DNA of 64,000 nucleotides from the NCBI GenBank assembly GCA_944588485.1, contig OX155896.1, positions 45,815,196-45,879,195 on the forward strand. Direction: 5' to 3'. Position numbers and translations under genes: made by a program. Of this stretch, positions 33,717 through 44,982 are shown in pieces. The notes below the pieces were generated by a model, which was not told where the DNA came from, did not search any database, and saw nothing but the letters and a program-made list of their open reading frames with translations. The stretch's first letter is position 1. Every line of letters starts with the position of its first letter. The DNA comes from Phosphuga atrata (taxonomy: Eukaryota; Arthropoda; Insecta; Coleoptera; Silphidae).

Positions 33717-34174
33717 GAGTACTATTTTTTTTTCTAAAATTACGATTTTTCCAAGTGCATGGTACGATCCTCTGAAAAATAAAGTTGGCAACACTGGTAC
33801 TGAACAATATTTCACTTGGATCTAAATAGCCAACAATTCCTTATATATAAATTTCAAATGTGAGAGTATAAAACCTTTTATTGGGACACAACCAACAGTC
33901 TGGAAATCCTTACATGCAAATAAAATTAAGAACATCTGAAAGATGCTCTATTTAATTGTTTTAATTGACACAGGGAATTATCAGCATCGCATACTTCCGG
34001 AGTATCCGTAACAAAAACTACCAAAACTAAAGTGAAATAATGTATCAAAAATTTGATTCAAAGAGCTAGGAAGGTCTTGTTCAGATCAATAAACAGACAG
34101 AAATGTTTATCACTGACAGTTTGACTTAAGTGAAAATGAGCATCTCAATGAAGTGGAAGTTGTTCGTGGTATAA

Positions 34175-34898
34175 AGCTGGACATACACTATCGCTCCATT
34201 TGGATGACATCCCAAAAATCCTAGCACATACACCATCACACCAATCATCTAGTCAACTACGCACATAGTGAAGGCAACTTCCTTTTCTTTCAGAACTTCT
34301 AATTTTTTTCAGAACTGTTTCTCTGTTTGCATTAATGCCTTTAATCCTAAATAACACTAATAATTGGTCAAGAGCCAAATTTCCCTTTATTTTGTCATGG
34401 TAATCTGTGTGATTAACTTGCCATAAACATGGAAAATTTCGATATTTTTGAATCACTTGTACCATAAAATCATGTCCACTCATCATTATGTTTTATTAAC
34501 ATTAATTAAATGAAATAAAAATAAATTTTAATAATATAAATATTAAAATAAAACAAAGTAAATAGTTTGCAAATAAAAAAAAACAATGTTGTGCAATCGC
34601 AATGGTTGACAATGTGAACGGCAGGACGGTCACGGAGAGAATGAGGCCTGTTTGGACCGCCTTATCACCACACACGATAAGATCGGAGCGATAGCTTGAT
34701 GTTACTCCAAGTGGTTTTCCCCACATACCATCAGTTGGATGAAGTGGATGACGGTCCAAACTGATGGATTTTAAACTGACCGAATATCCAACTCATTCTG
34801 CCACTCCACATCATCCACCTGTTTTTCACCACACACTGTCAGTTTTTGGAGCGACGTCGCTCCATTTGGACTGATGGAGCGATAGTGTATGGCCACCA
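34175..34898. mobile_element. PIF/Harbinger-like element, 724 bp, carrying a MADF exon
   Basis: Ends AGCTGGACATACACTATCG and, inverted, TGGTGGCCATACACTATCG are both 19 bp. They are flanked by TAA (34172-34174 and 34899-34901), the 3-bp target site typical of PIF/Harbinger. Degenerate inverted copies of the end motif also lie near 34740-34870. It holds the MADF-like frame at 34253-34486 and is internally deleted. Confidence 0.78.
34253..34486 (-). CDS. MADF-domain N-terminal exon within the PIF-like element
   Basis: The frame begins MMSGHDFMVQVIQKYRNFPC and continues LWQVNHTDYHDKIKGNLALD, which follows the MADF domain pattern (x-Y-x-x-[IFL]-P-x-L-W-x-x...Y-x-[DN]-K). MADF proteins are DNA-binding partners of PIF-type transposases, so finding one between PIF-like ends makes sense. 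The domain breaks off after about 70 residues (no continuation found), so this is a remnant. Compare the MADF exon at 25-146. Confidence 0.5.
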   Translation of the reverse strand: MMSGHDFMVQVIQKYRNFPCLWQVNHTDYHDKIKGNLALDQLLVLFRIKGINANRETVLKKIRSSERKGSCLHYVRS

Positions 34899-35029
34899 TA
34901 ACATTAATTGAAAATGGCGAATGCCTTAGAGAAGTTTTAAGTTTGTAACGAAGTTTTTAACGCAAGCCTTCACGTAAGCCTGTCTGTTATTCAATTGTAG
35001 AACAGGTACGGATTCAGGTCAATATATCA

Positions 35030-35830
35030 GGCGCGGTGGGCAAGGTCGCAAAAGAAAAACAACTCAAAAACAAGACCGATTTTTACGGATTCCGAGTCTT
35101 CGCAATAGTTTCTACGGCGAAATACGGCGATTTCCCTCAGGACGACGCATGGTGTCACTTTATCAGACCAGACAATTACGTATAGGTTGACGGAATCAAA
35201 TTCAGCCAATTTCAGACTGACACCCGTCTGAAAACCGTATTTGACACGACGCCACAGAATAGCAAGGATGAATTTTGTTCGTGAAAATGTCGCATGGCAA
35301 CTTCGACAATAGAAGTCTGTGATCTTCACGGATGAATCAAGGTTGCGTATTACTCGTTGCGATGAGCTGCTACTGTACAGGAAGTCGAAAGATTTGAAGG
35401 TGGTTCAGTTATGGATTGCGGTGGGATTAGTGGTATTAGTATAGTAAATCTTAACGCTAATCTCCTCTCGCTAATCTCTTTTATCACATTTATATAGCGC
35501 GCCGCTTGCTCTAAGGCAGACGTCCGCTTACAGCCGCACCTGTTATTATTATTGTGTTAGGAGAACATATTGTCCACATTGTGTGTGTATTTATCATATT
35601 TATATGGCGCGCCGCTTGCTCTAAGGCAGACGTCCGCTTAGAGCCGCACCAGTTATTATTATTGTGTTAGGAGAACATATTGTCCCTGTGGCATATGGAA
35701 TATATAATTTCTAGTTAATGCAGGATAACGCAAGACCACATACTGCTTCGATTGCGATAAATCGATTACGCGGGGAATCGTTGTATAGGCGACGAGTTGA
35801 CATGATAGTACACTGCATATTTTTAAAGTG
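35030..35830 (+). pseudogene. Tc1/mariner-like transposase remnant
   Basis: The plus strand reads VIFTDESRLRI (first catalytic Asp, near 35310) and, after an interruption, MQDNARPHTASIAINRLRGE (near 35715-35775), the second Asp motif of Tc1-like transposases. Stops and frameshifts abound. The interruption includes a direct duplication (35481-35686). Confidence 0.7.
35481..35686 (+). repeat. Direct tandem duplication, period 110 bp
   Basis: Two copies (about 35481-35575 and 35591-35686) share GCGCGCCGCTTGCTCTAAGG and ATTGTGTTAGGAGAACATAT with few differences. Confidence 0.88.
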
Positions 35831-36504
35831 CGAGTGGGACAGAGGATTTAAAAAATTATAGGATGCCTTCATTGAAGATCCAAAGAAGTTTATGGCAACT
35901 TAAAGTTTTTTTTTTCTGTTATTTTTCTAGTTTTTTATGAAGATTGAAAAATTTGGAAAGATCGTATATGTTGCGTACGATTTCTAATACATGATCGTAC
36001 ATCGTATCTCCAAAAAGGTCGTAAAAATACGATTTAAATCGTATGGTACATAGTTCCTTTTTTTAAATTGTATACCCATATATGAACCATTGACTTATGA
36101 ATATTAGTATAGAGCAGGCATGTCAAACACGCGGCCTGCGAGCCGCATGCGGCCCAACAATTGAGAGATTGCGGCCCGCCGAGACATTTCGAAATATTTT
36201 TGATAAACGGCGGAAGTATTATGTCCAGCACAAATAAGTCGAAATACTGTAGAAAACAGAGTTGATGAAATAGCCGAGATTTGGAGAAATCACCATAACT
36301 AAATAATATCCAGATTTTAAGCCTACTCTGTTGCAATTGATGATATATCGTTCAGCTGGCCGTTTTTATTCGCGGATGCGATGTAAATTTTAAATTAAGT
36401 GAAGAACTTTTGTAAGTAATTACTGTACATAATACAACTACTAAAGCTGATATTTTTGTTACGCTTTTGGCAGTTTTGAAGAAGCATAAGTTACCATTGT
36501 AATG

Positions 36505-37815
36505 CAGTCTACCGGGGAGGTTACATGTGCAGGTTTGCCTGCGCAGGTCAACCGTACACAAGAAACTGCACACAGTAGCGTCGCAAGCGTCGGTCAATCG
36601 GGCGAATGCCCGGGGCCCACGAACTAGGGGGCCCCCATAGTGGCTGCAGATCGATTCTGAGACGACTGACGTGTGGCGTTTCGCGAATTTCACATTGGGG
36701 ACAAAAAGGTTTTAAAAAGGCTCAAATTTGACATTTTTATGCCGCTGGAGGCGGCAGATCTTCGGTATTTTAACCGCGCATCTTCGATGACTTAACTGTG
36801 AATGTCCGTACGCACGTTGCGCATCCCCAAGTTTCGTCTTCCCTCCTGCCGCGCCCTTCCGGGAATCCAAAACCCACCCTAAAATCGTGGTTTTTGCGGA
36901 AACGGCCCGACGGAAGCGACGGCGGCGGTGCAAAACGGGAATGTACATTTTTCTGGTGTAGAACCGAGATCCCCGTCGAGCGGTGCCATTTTCGCGACTC
37001 AACTCCCTCAGGTTCGGACGCACGAGACCGAAAACTAAAATCACGATATTTTACTTTTGAGGCGCATTTTTTGTCGGATCCCAATTTTTTTTTTCCCGAA
37101 TCCTCTAGCCGCCGCCGCGCCACGTTTTTAGAGCCCTCGCTCGCCGTCCTGCTACTTCCCGTTCACCTGGTGCAAGAGCAAATAAATTATTTTTTTTGCC
37201 GATTTTGCAATCACTTCCACGGACGCCCAGGACTTATTTGATGGGCTCCAGGTCGCCGGTTGGGTTCGTTCTCTTCAGAACACTCGCGCACAACCATTCC
37301 AGCAAGAATTTTTAAACTGCGATGACTTTTTGCGAATCTGCGGCAGTTTGAAGAGAAAAATGCGCAAAAAGTGAGAAAAACCAAAGGCGTTTTGCGGGGG
37401 TACATAGAACTTCGGAAGCAATTGACGGATCGGAACCGGACCGGTGCCGTTCGATCGGCCATAGAACCTTTTAGTTTGTTTGGGAGTTTAATCCCGATTG
37501 CGCTCAAGATAAAACGACGTTTTTTTGGACATCCAGGAAAAGTCCCACGGAAGCGCCAACTTGAGCTCTGCGGGAATGGTTTCGGTTTCATCTTTTTCAT
37601 TTCAAACGTTTCATCTTTTACTGCAAGCGGCATCGCGCTGCGTTGTTTGCAACCGTCGCGACGCCCGCCCAAACTCGCCGTAATTTATTTACTGGGGGCC
37701 TCACCTCAATATATATGCCCGGGGCCTCCAAATCCAAAGGACAGCGCTGACTGCACAGGTCTATTCCCACCACGCTCCGGTCTACCTGCACAGGTAGACC
37801 TCTCCGGTGGACCGT
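36505..37815. mobile_element. GC-rich nested insert with inverted-repeat ends
   Basis: The left GTCTACCGGGGAGGTTACAT and the inverted right GTCCACCGGAGAGGTCTACC pair imperfectly; an inner pair includes AATGCCCGGGGCCC. Base composition is strikingly GC-rich against its surroundings. Long open frames exist on both strands, but none resembles a known protein and they overlap in all frames, as GC-rich DNA allows. I call no gene here. Confidence 0.5.
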
Positions 37816-37839
37816 TGTGTGTATGGCGGGCATAAAAGT

Positions 37840-38300
37840 TGGTGCATCTGCAACCTACCATGACCGGTATTACTAAAGCAGTTTTTGAGGGATTAAAAGA
37901 AGTATGTAAACACCGTGGTTATAATATTTTGAACATTTTCATGGTATTATTCACCAGCAAGTCACCAAAATTATATTCGAGCACGTGGGCTTTATCATCG
38001 TCAATTTTTGGAAGATATCGGATGTGAAAACCGATCTACCATATTATACGGAAGTACGATGCCTTTCTAGTCATAAAGTGTTAAAACAATTCTTTTAATT
38101 GCTGGACGAAATCTTCATTTTCTTGGAAAAAAAAATATGAATGTTCTGAATTAAAAGATGGGCAATGTATAAAGGACTTAGCTTCCTCTGTTGATATTAC
38201 AAGTTATCTTAATCAATTTAATTTTAAACTTCAAGGAAAAAACATGTTGTTACAACGCTATTTGATAATATTATCGATTTCAAACAAAAATTATTAGCAA
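37840..38300 (+). pseudogene. hAT transposase remnant (GTF2IRD2-like)
   Basis: Frames give MTGITKAVFEGLKEVCKHRG, then HGIIHQQV, and VKTDLPYYTEVRCLSSHKVL, in the order seen in hAT transposases of the GTF2IRD2/ZBED5 group. Frameshifts separate the pieces. Confidence 0.65.
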
Positions 38301-38535
38301 AAAAAACAATAGAAAATGATAATTCAATATTGGGGTGGAACCAAACTAATTTTAGATAGTCATACCAAGTTATTAAAGTGGAATATAGCTTGAATATATA
38401 AATATATTCAACCTTACCGTAGCTCTATAATATGATTAAGTGTAAATAATTAAGTCTTTTCAAGACTTCAAAACAAATCTCATGTTGACAAGCAATAGAT
38501 AAAACTATTAAAGCGGAAAAACTTATTACAACACT

Positions 38536-38561
38536 ACCAACTTATTAAAGCGGAATATAGC

Positions 38562-38620
<59 letters not shown>

Positions 38621-38990
38621 TCCTATCCATAGCTCTATAAGTCTTTTTAAGACTACAAAACAAATCTCATGTTGAAACACAACAGATATTTTTATATAAG
38701 ATACTTTCGTGGCACTAAACAAGAACTAGATAAATAACATTTGAAACGCGTCTGCAGATGGCTATTCACTTGGGTTAAATAGAAAGATGTGATCTAGAAA
38801 ACTGATCTTGAAAAAATGTTATTTATCTGGTTCTTGTTTAGTGCCACGAAAGTATCTTATATAAAAATATCTGTTGTGTTTCAACATGAGATTTGTTTTG
38901 TAGTCTTAAAAAGACTTATAGAGCTATGGATAGGATGAATATATATATATATATATATATTCAAGCTATATTCCGCTTTAATAAGTTGGT
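38536..38990. mobile_element. Foldback element, 455 bp, ~200-bp arms
   Basis: ACCAACTTATTAAAGCGGAA starts the left arm and its reverse complement ends the right arm. Pairing runs through (TA)n tracts and GATACTTTCGTGGCACTAAA to a loop around 38750-38785. Arms are nearly identical apart from the TA tract lengths. A diverged partial unit lies at 38360-38540. Confidence 0.9.
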
Positions 38991-39801
38991 AAATAGAAAA
39001 AGAAAATTTATCTCACTTTGTCAATATCTATTTGTTAAATCGCCTAAATTTAAATTATTAGAATCCAAGATTAATATCCAAGATTAGAATCCAAGATTTC
39101 TTGATTTGAAAAGCTGTGAAGTATAATTTCGTCTTTTTACTTCACCAATCAAATAATCCAAAATATAAATCTATCGATATTGAAATTGTTGATGAAAAAT
39201 AACAAAACTTCAGAAAGGTGAAGATTAACTGATCAACATATATCATCAAATTTAAATATTGCAACAGTTATTCAACCAAATATTGAAGACTTGCAAAACA
39301 AACGTTGTTAAATATCTTCTAAGAAGTAGTATTAAACTCATTTTGTTTATTATAAGTTTTATTTTAGTTTATTTTTTAAATACAGAATATTTACAGTTGC
39401 AGTGTAAAAAATAACATGAATAAAATAAATACATAAAATAATCATTCTAACAATTGTATTGTATTAAATTTTTGAACAGGAAAAACATGCGGCCCCCAAC
39501 TTAGTACAAAATAGAAAATGTGGCCCGCAATATCATATGAGTTTGACATGTCTGGTATAGAGTATTCATTAGTCAATGTGTATAACCCATTATTGTATAA
39601 TAACTGGCCCCTTTTATCCACAGCACAAGTCAGACTTCGCTCTCTTATGCGCTTCTCTAAAGGTTTACAAATTTTGCAGTTAATTCTGCAACTTGGAACT
39701 AAATAAAACATTAAATAACTCAATCCATGTAACTTTTTTTTATTGGAATTGCTAAAATTTAATAACAAAAAATATGCTTACATAGCAATTACAATAAATA
39801 T

Positions 39802-40922
39802 TTATACTTTAACTTTCTTGGATTTTTTGTCAATCATCCTCTTCTTCTTTTTAGTTGGAACCTCAACTACCTCGTCATCATCACTCTCAATTTCAATCTC
39901 TTCCACAACTGCTTTTTCTTTGTCACTACTTTCAACATTTCCTTCCCCCGTATCATGCACCCCATATGTAGGCAATATACAAACACATGTAAACCTACAT
40001 CCCGCATTCATTGAACTTAATTCTTTAAATTTCTTAGACCAAATTTTCACTATGCCTTTACTGCAACCACTAACAATATGTTTTCCAATAACAGAAATAC
40101 ATTTAACTCTTGCATCATGTGCTTTATGGCTGTCAATATCTCCGGTCACTGTATTAACAACCCCTATCTCACCTTCTTCATACCCCACAATAAGAGTTGC
40201 ATCGTTTTCCCATGCTGAGCCACAAACTTTGGTTTTGTGTTCAATATTTTTGATTATCCCTCCCGTTTCTAAACTCCAAATATCTGTTGTGTTCCCACCA
40301 ACTAGAGCAAATCTTGTGCAGTCTGGTGAAAACTTAATAGAATGTAAACTCCTTGCATTACTACATTTACTATTTAAATTAATAATGTACGCTTGTCTTC
40401 CTTTGATTAAATTCCATGTTCGTAATGTGCAATCGGCTCCTAAGGTCAAAGCTAACTTTCCCGAAGTATGAACTGCAATATCCAAAATTGCTGCGCCTTT
40501 ATGTGCTTTCTCCCAAGTTTTCTCCAACTGCCAATTTCCAACTCTTGCAACGGCTAGCAAACCATCTTGTCCACCACTAATTAAGTGGGTCCTCTGTGGT
40601 GTGAAAGCTAAACAATTTACTGTTCCATTATGATGTGTCAACATAACGTGTTCCTTTCTCCTTTTCAAATCATAAACTATTATTCGATCATCCGAGCCTC
40701 CGCTAGCTAATAATCCTTGACATTCTGCCACACTTCTTATGCTGCCTGCGTGGCTGTGAGTGGCAAAAGTTTGAGTTGTCTCTTCTTCCTAAAAAATAAT
40801 TCATGTTGTTGGGATTGTTGAATTACGGAATTTTTAGTTCTTACTTTTACGTTGTATTTATATCCTAAGATGAATTCTTCGTAAGTGCCGAAGATTATTT
40901 CGTAAGAAGGTTTCGTTTCCAT
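39802..40922 (-). CDS. PAK1IP1: PAK1IP1/Mak11-like WD40 protein
   Basis: Exon 1 is 40922-40845 (METKPSYEIIFGTYEEFILG, donor AAA|GTAAGA), and exon 2 is 40788-39802 (TTTTTTAG|GAAGAAG), 354 residues. WD40 repeats follow one another, with GGSDDRIIVYDLKRR, ISGGQDGLLAVARVGNWQLE, TLGADCTLRTWNL and SGCSKGIVKIWSKK. An acidic stretch (EEIEIESDDDEVVEV) and a Lys-rich nucleolar-type tail close the protein. The family (human PAK1IP1, yeast Mak11) works in 60S ribosome assembly in the nucleolus and was first described as binding the kinase PAK1. The frame is intact, so this is a live gene. A minus-strand AATAAA lies at about 39739-39744. The start at 40922 fits family N-termini better than an in-frame ATG upstream at 41039. 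Confidence 0.94.
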
Positions 40923-41203
40923 GTTTATAAATAATGTAAGCACATGTATCTTTGAATTTAACCTAGAATTCGAAATACTGTCAAATTTGACTTTTATGAA
41001 TGGTGAAGTGAGAGAAATTACAGGACGCGCCCTCTGCAATATTATTTTTTAATTCAAATTTCTCAAATTCAAAATTTATCTAAAGGGGAAGTCAGAATAT
41101 GTAAGCGCTTTCTGAAAAGTTGTGGGAGAAATTTACGAACGACAGATATAAATTATAAAACACAAAGAAATTGGTAAAAGGAAAAATACGAGTTTCATAT
41201 GAA

Positions 41204-41250
41204 CCGTAAACACCCTGTACAACATACTTCGTTGTACTGGGTGTTTACGG
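41204..41250. repeat. Hairpin, 21-nt arms
   Basis: CCGTAAACACCCTGTACAAC at 41204 pairs with GTTGTACTGGGTGTTTACGG ending at 41250, with one mismatch. It could be a minimal MITE. The surrounding 41040-41203 and 41251-41447 hold nothing else that I recognise. Confidence 0.8.
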
Positions 41251-42053
41251 TCTTGTGATTATATTTGCGATTTTATCTTGTGATTTTATTTGCAAAGGGT
41301 CATTAAACAAAGAAAGTTCTTTTTAAAATGTTGTAACAAAAGTTGTATAATAAGAGAGAAGAGAAGAAGTTTTTAAATTCAAACTATAAATTATCAGTGA
41401 ATTTTGGCAAAAACTCACGGTTTTTTTGCTCAATGTGACATTCGACACATGCAAGCACGGTGGGCAGAGTTAATCCAAAAGTTAACTTCGTTAATCGTTA
41501 ACTCGTTAATAAAAAATTAACTTGGGTAATCATTAAAGCGTTAAAATTTAACGCAAGTTAAAGTTATCCGTTAAAAGTTAACCATCCAAAACGTATACTG
41601 CTTTTGGTACCTTTTGGGATGGGATACATCGATAAATAAAACAAAAACAAGTATATAGATTAATTGGTTTAATAATTACAAGCGACAATAGCGGCCGTAA
41701 ATTCGCACGGGTAGCAGAGCATATACGCATCTACTATGGAAGAAAAAGGTTATTTATTCATAATTTAACATTAGTTGAATGTTCACAATGCCTTTCCTGA
41801 ACATAAGCATATTAAAATTGCCATCTGACAGTGATGAGCGTTTAGCTCTCAAAATATCTTTCCGTGTAGAAAAAAGTCGTTCTAATTTGGCGCTTGATGG
41901 GATTGCAGTATTATATTAAAAAAAAAGATTTGTTAAATAAAACTTGTTCACCTAGAAAGGCAGCATCCATAAAAGATTCTTTTGACTTTGAGTCCAGCCA
42001 AGTTCTCCACAAATTCTGGGCTTTGGTTTTGTGATTTTTTGCATCCTCTAGAC

Positions 42054-42560
42054 CAGCGTTTCTCAACCTTTTTTGGCGCTCGGACCAGTAAAATTTGTAA
42101 AAAAAAATCGCGAACCAGTGATATTTTTTTAACAAAATTTTACTAGGTATTAAAGAACTACTACATCAGTTAATTGTAACATTTTTATTATCAATTACTA
42201 ATCGTACTAATCATAAATTACATAAAAATAAAATTAGTTTAAGATGTTTGTATTTCGTAATTTTATAATAATAAAAATAATAATTAAAATAAATAATTTA
42301 ATAACACTGGTTAAAAAAAAATAAAAAAAATTGTTTGTTTCCTCTGATTTTTTTTTTGTTTCTATCTGAAATTGACGCGTATTTTTTTATATATGGCAAC
42401 AATTTTTCTAGGACAGCTTTTGTTTTTGAGTTATAGCTACTAATTTTACTTAGATTTTCGTTTTTTATTGGACTCTAAAATATGTTTTGTTGTATTTTTC
42501 GATATGGCTTCGTCAAGAAGATGTTGTGTGCTTAATCCCGATTGTTTTTACTACATTTGT

Positions 42561-42640
<80 letters not shown>

Positions 42641-43262
42641 CGAAAACCTTTATCGAACTTTGTGAAAACTGCGTATCATCAATACTTTACTTACAACAAT
42701 ACTACATCAGCTAGGTATCAACATGAGCATAAAAATCTACTTCATGTACTCGCATTTAGACCGATTTCCACAAAATCTGGGTAATTTTAGTGAGGAGCAG
42801 GGTGAAAGATTTCATCAGGATCTTCGGACAATGGAAGAGCGTTATCAAGGGTGGTGGGGCCCACATATGATGGCAGACCACTGCTGGAGTTTGCAACTAG
42901 ATCTACCTAAAGTCGTTCAGTCAAGGAAATCTTATAAAAGATCATTTGCTAGTGTTCAATAGAAATTTTGTTAACATAATGTATTATTTTTCTGTATTTT
43001 TTTGTCAAAATAATTAAACTGTAAATTTCAAAAGGTAGAGCTGTTAGAAATCTCCCAGTATTTTTTTCATAGTCAGGGCCATAGAAATACCCAATAACAG
43101 TAAAAAAAGTGAAGCAAACAAAACTTGTGTTGACCAGTGTAATAATTAAAATATAGTTATTATGTTTTTTATATAAGTAAAATAGAAAAAATTGTCTGCG
43201 GACTAGTAAAATTTCTCCGCGGACCAGTGGTGGTCCGCCGGACCAGCGGTTGAGAATAGCTG
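42054..43262 (+). mobile_element. hAT element nested in the hAT above, 1.21 kb
   Basis: Ends CAGCGTTTCTCAACC and, inverted, CAGCTATTCTCAACCGCTGG with octamers CTCTAGAC at 42046-42053 and 43263-43270. The end CAG-N-GTTTCTCAACC is typical of Charlie-like hATs. Another copy starts at 63910. It holds a 70-bp (TA)n tract (about 42564-42633) and the ORF at 42723-42962. Confidence 0.9.
42723..42962 (+). CDS. Transposon-encoded ORF fragment (EEQGERFHQD type)
   Basis: The frame MSIKIYFMYSHLDRFPQNLG then EEQGERFHQDLRTMEERYQG and MMADHCWSLQ belongs to a protein tail that I recall from many arthropod transposon proteins. Only the C-terminal piece is present and it ends in a stop. Function is unknown. 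It lies inside the nested hAT. Confidence 0.55.
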   Translation: MSIKIYFMYSHLDRFPQNLGNFSEEQGERFHQDLRTMEERYQGWWGPHMMADHCWSLQLDLPKVVQSRKSYKRSFASVQ

Positions 43263-44782
43263 CTCTAGACCTCTTCTTCAGACTGAGTAACAGAGCTGAA
43301 AAATCTTCTCTTTTGCTTCCCTATTTCTATTCAGAGCGTCTTCAACTTTTGCTTCCAAAAATTTCTTGACTTTTGATAACTTGCTGTTCTCATACTTTTG
43401 CATCCACATTAGTCGAAACTTCGGGTGATCTTCATTTTATTTTTTTATTTTTTTAAATTTTTCCCTACTTTTCTTTGTCTATTTCAATGTTTTTCTGTTG
43501 TTCTTCTCGTTTGTAATGTACAATATATCCTTCTTCTGTTTTTCTTGGGCCTGCCTAATATTTTTCGATTGATTTTCCCTTCTTCTTTCTTCAAATTATC
43601 TTTTCAGGTTGAGTGCTAGTGTTTCACTTGTGTATAGTGCCATGGGTTCGATTACCGTTTTGTAGTGTTGGATTTTTGTGATGATTGTGGCTGTCGAGCC
43701 AGCTGGCATATTTATCTTCCATAAACCGTTCAAATCTTTTTTTATGCCAGATTATAGGTCATTGGCCAACGGGGTACAACAATGAACGGCTTTCTCGTCT
43801 TTTCTCTGGATTTTTGCTCTTTTGCGTGGCTCATAATTTAAAAAACAAAAATGACAACATGTCAACAAACAATCAGTGCAGTGGACTAAAGTTAACGGAA
43901 GATCAATTTAACGGAAGTTAAACGAAAATCGTTAACATTTTTTTTGAGTTAACTTAAAAGTTAATCAGTTAAGCATTTTGTTAACTTCGTTAATTAACGA
44001 TTAACGGGTCAATGCCCACCCATGCATGCAAGCCGTGGCAGAAATTAGTATTAACGTAAAAACACAATGTTATACCGATTTTACGGTTTTAACCTAGGTT
44101 ATGTCAAAGGTTAAATTGGGTAATATTAGGACAGATAAATCCAGACCCCATATCGCGCGGTAGTGACCTCTCGATCCAAGATAAGAAAAAATAATTCAAA
44201 TAATATACCTTGCGACTTGCACGCCCTCCGTACATGCGCTATAATACGTTTTTAGAGATTTTTTTATTAAGTAGGCTGATGATGGTAACTTTTCCCATCT
44301 GTCAAGCTGTGTCATCAGTTCTTAGTGCACTGTGATTTGAAATAAATTCTTGCGAATAAATCCGAATAAGGAAAGTAAAAATGGTCGTGTGAAAAAGTGA
44401 ATACGTTGACATGTTAATTTATGGGGAAGTACTCCAGAATTCTGTTGCTGCAAGTCGAATGTAAGTAGAGTGGTTTCCTAACAGGCCAACACCTATTCCA
44501 CAAAAAAATCACCGCTCTAGTAATCCGTGCACGAGAAACTGGTGTACTGCAAACACGTCAAGGTCGGGATGGTGGACTTGGCCGACACCAACAAGTTTTG
44601 GATGCCGTAGAAATCTTAAATCTTGTCCAAGTAGATCCTTCGAGTCAATTGTAACCTTTCCATGTACAAAAAGTAAAGGCTTTACAACCTGAAGATCATC
44701 CTTTACGTTTAACAACAAACAAGACAAGCTGGAATTCCAAACTTTTCTTTCATTGTATTGACAACTGATAAAGCAACGTTTA

Positions 44783-44982
44783 AGGCCGATTCTCATATAC
44801 TTGACACTCAGCTACGCGACGTCACGCGACATCGCCTGTCAAATAATGATTACATTGTTTTAAATGGGCACGTTCTTACTATGGCAACGCGACGTGCCCA
44901 TTTAAAACAATGTAATCATTATTTGATGGACGATGTCGCACGACTTCGCGTAGCTGAGTGTCGCGCTTATGGGAGTCGACCT
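44783..44982. mobile_element. Palindromic 200-bp MITE, TTA target duplication
   Basis: The whole element is one imperfect palindrome: arms AGGCCGATTCTCATA and (inverted) AGGTCGACTCCCATA, inner TGATTACATTGTTTTAAATG matched exactly. It is flanked by TTA (44780-44782 and 44983-44985), as in PIF/Harbinger MITEs. Both strands show open frames that are only the palindrome. Confidence 0.85.

Larger units (their letters stand above)
32454..33911. repeat. Region bounded by 32-bp inverted repeats
   Basis: AAGGATTTCCAGACTGTTGG (32454 onward, 32 bp in all) is repeated inverted at 33880-33911. Between them lie a (TA)n run (about 32744-32767), a 34-base G run, undescribed AT-rich sequence and a foldback (33242-33716). 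The block at 32484-32560 recurs at 54978-55055. Sequence 32252-32453 is RpL18 3' flank with nothing evident. Confidence 0.55.
36115..39554 (+). mobile_element. hAT transposon, 3.44 kb, intact 8-bp target duplication
   Basis: The left end CAGGCATGTCAAACACGCGG and the inverted right end CAGACATGTCAAACTCATAT pair over about 16 bp. They are flanked by identical octamers GTATAGAG (36107-36114 and 39555-39562), diagnostic of hAT. GCGGCC-rich subterminal motifs occur at both ends. Transposase remnants lie at 37840-38300, a GC-rich insert at 36505-37815 and a foldback at 38536-38990. Confidence 0.9.
41456..44024 (-). mobile_element. hAT transposon, 2.57 kb, intact target duplication
   Basis: Ends CACGGTGGGCAGAGTTAA and, inverted, CATGGGTGGGCATTGACC, with identical octamers CATGCAAG at 41448-41455 and 44025-44032. 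Subterminal TTAACG/CGTTAA motifs fill the first and last 150 bp. A minus-strand fragment DAKNHKTKAQNLWRTWLDSK (about 42055-41970) is the remaining coding. The nested hAT at 42054-43262 interrupts it. LINE-like debris lies near 43600-43690. Confidence 0.9.

Noticed and set aside
36712..37835. Long open frames on both strands (up to 154 codons)
   Set aside because: They overlap in several frames of a GC-rich block, show no known motif and no splice context.
39743..40471. Plus-strand 242-codon frame
   Set aside because: It is antisense to the PAK1IP1 coding exon, whose WD40 protein is unmistakable.
42487..42714. 75-codon frame with an Ile-Tyr repeat
   Set aside because: It translates a (TA)n microsatellite.
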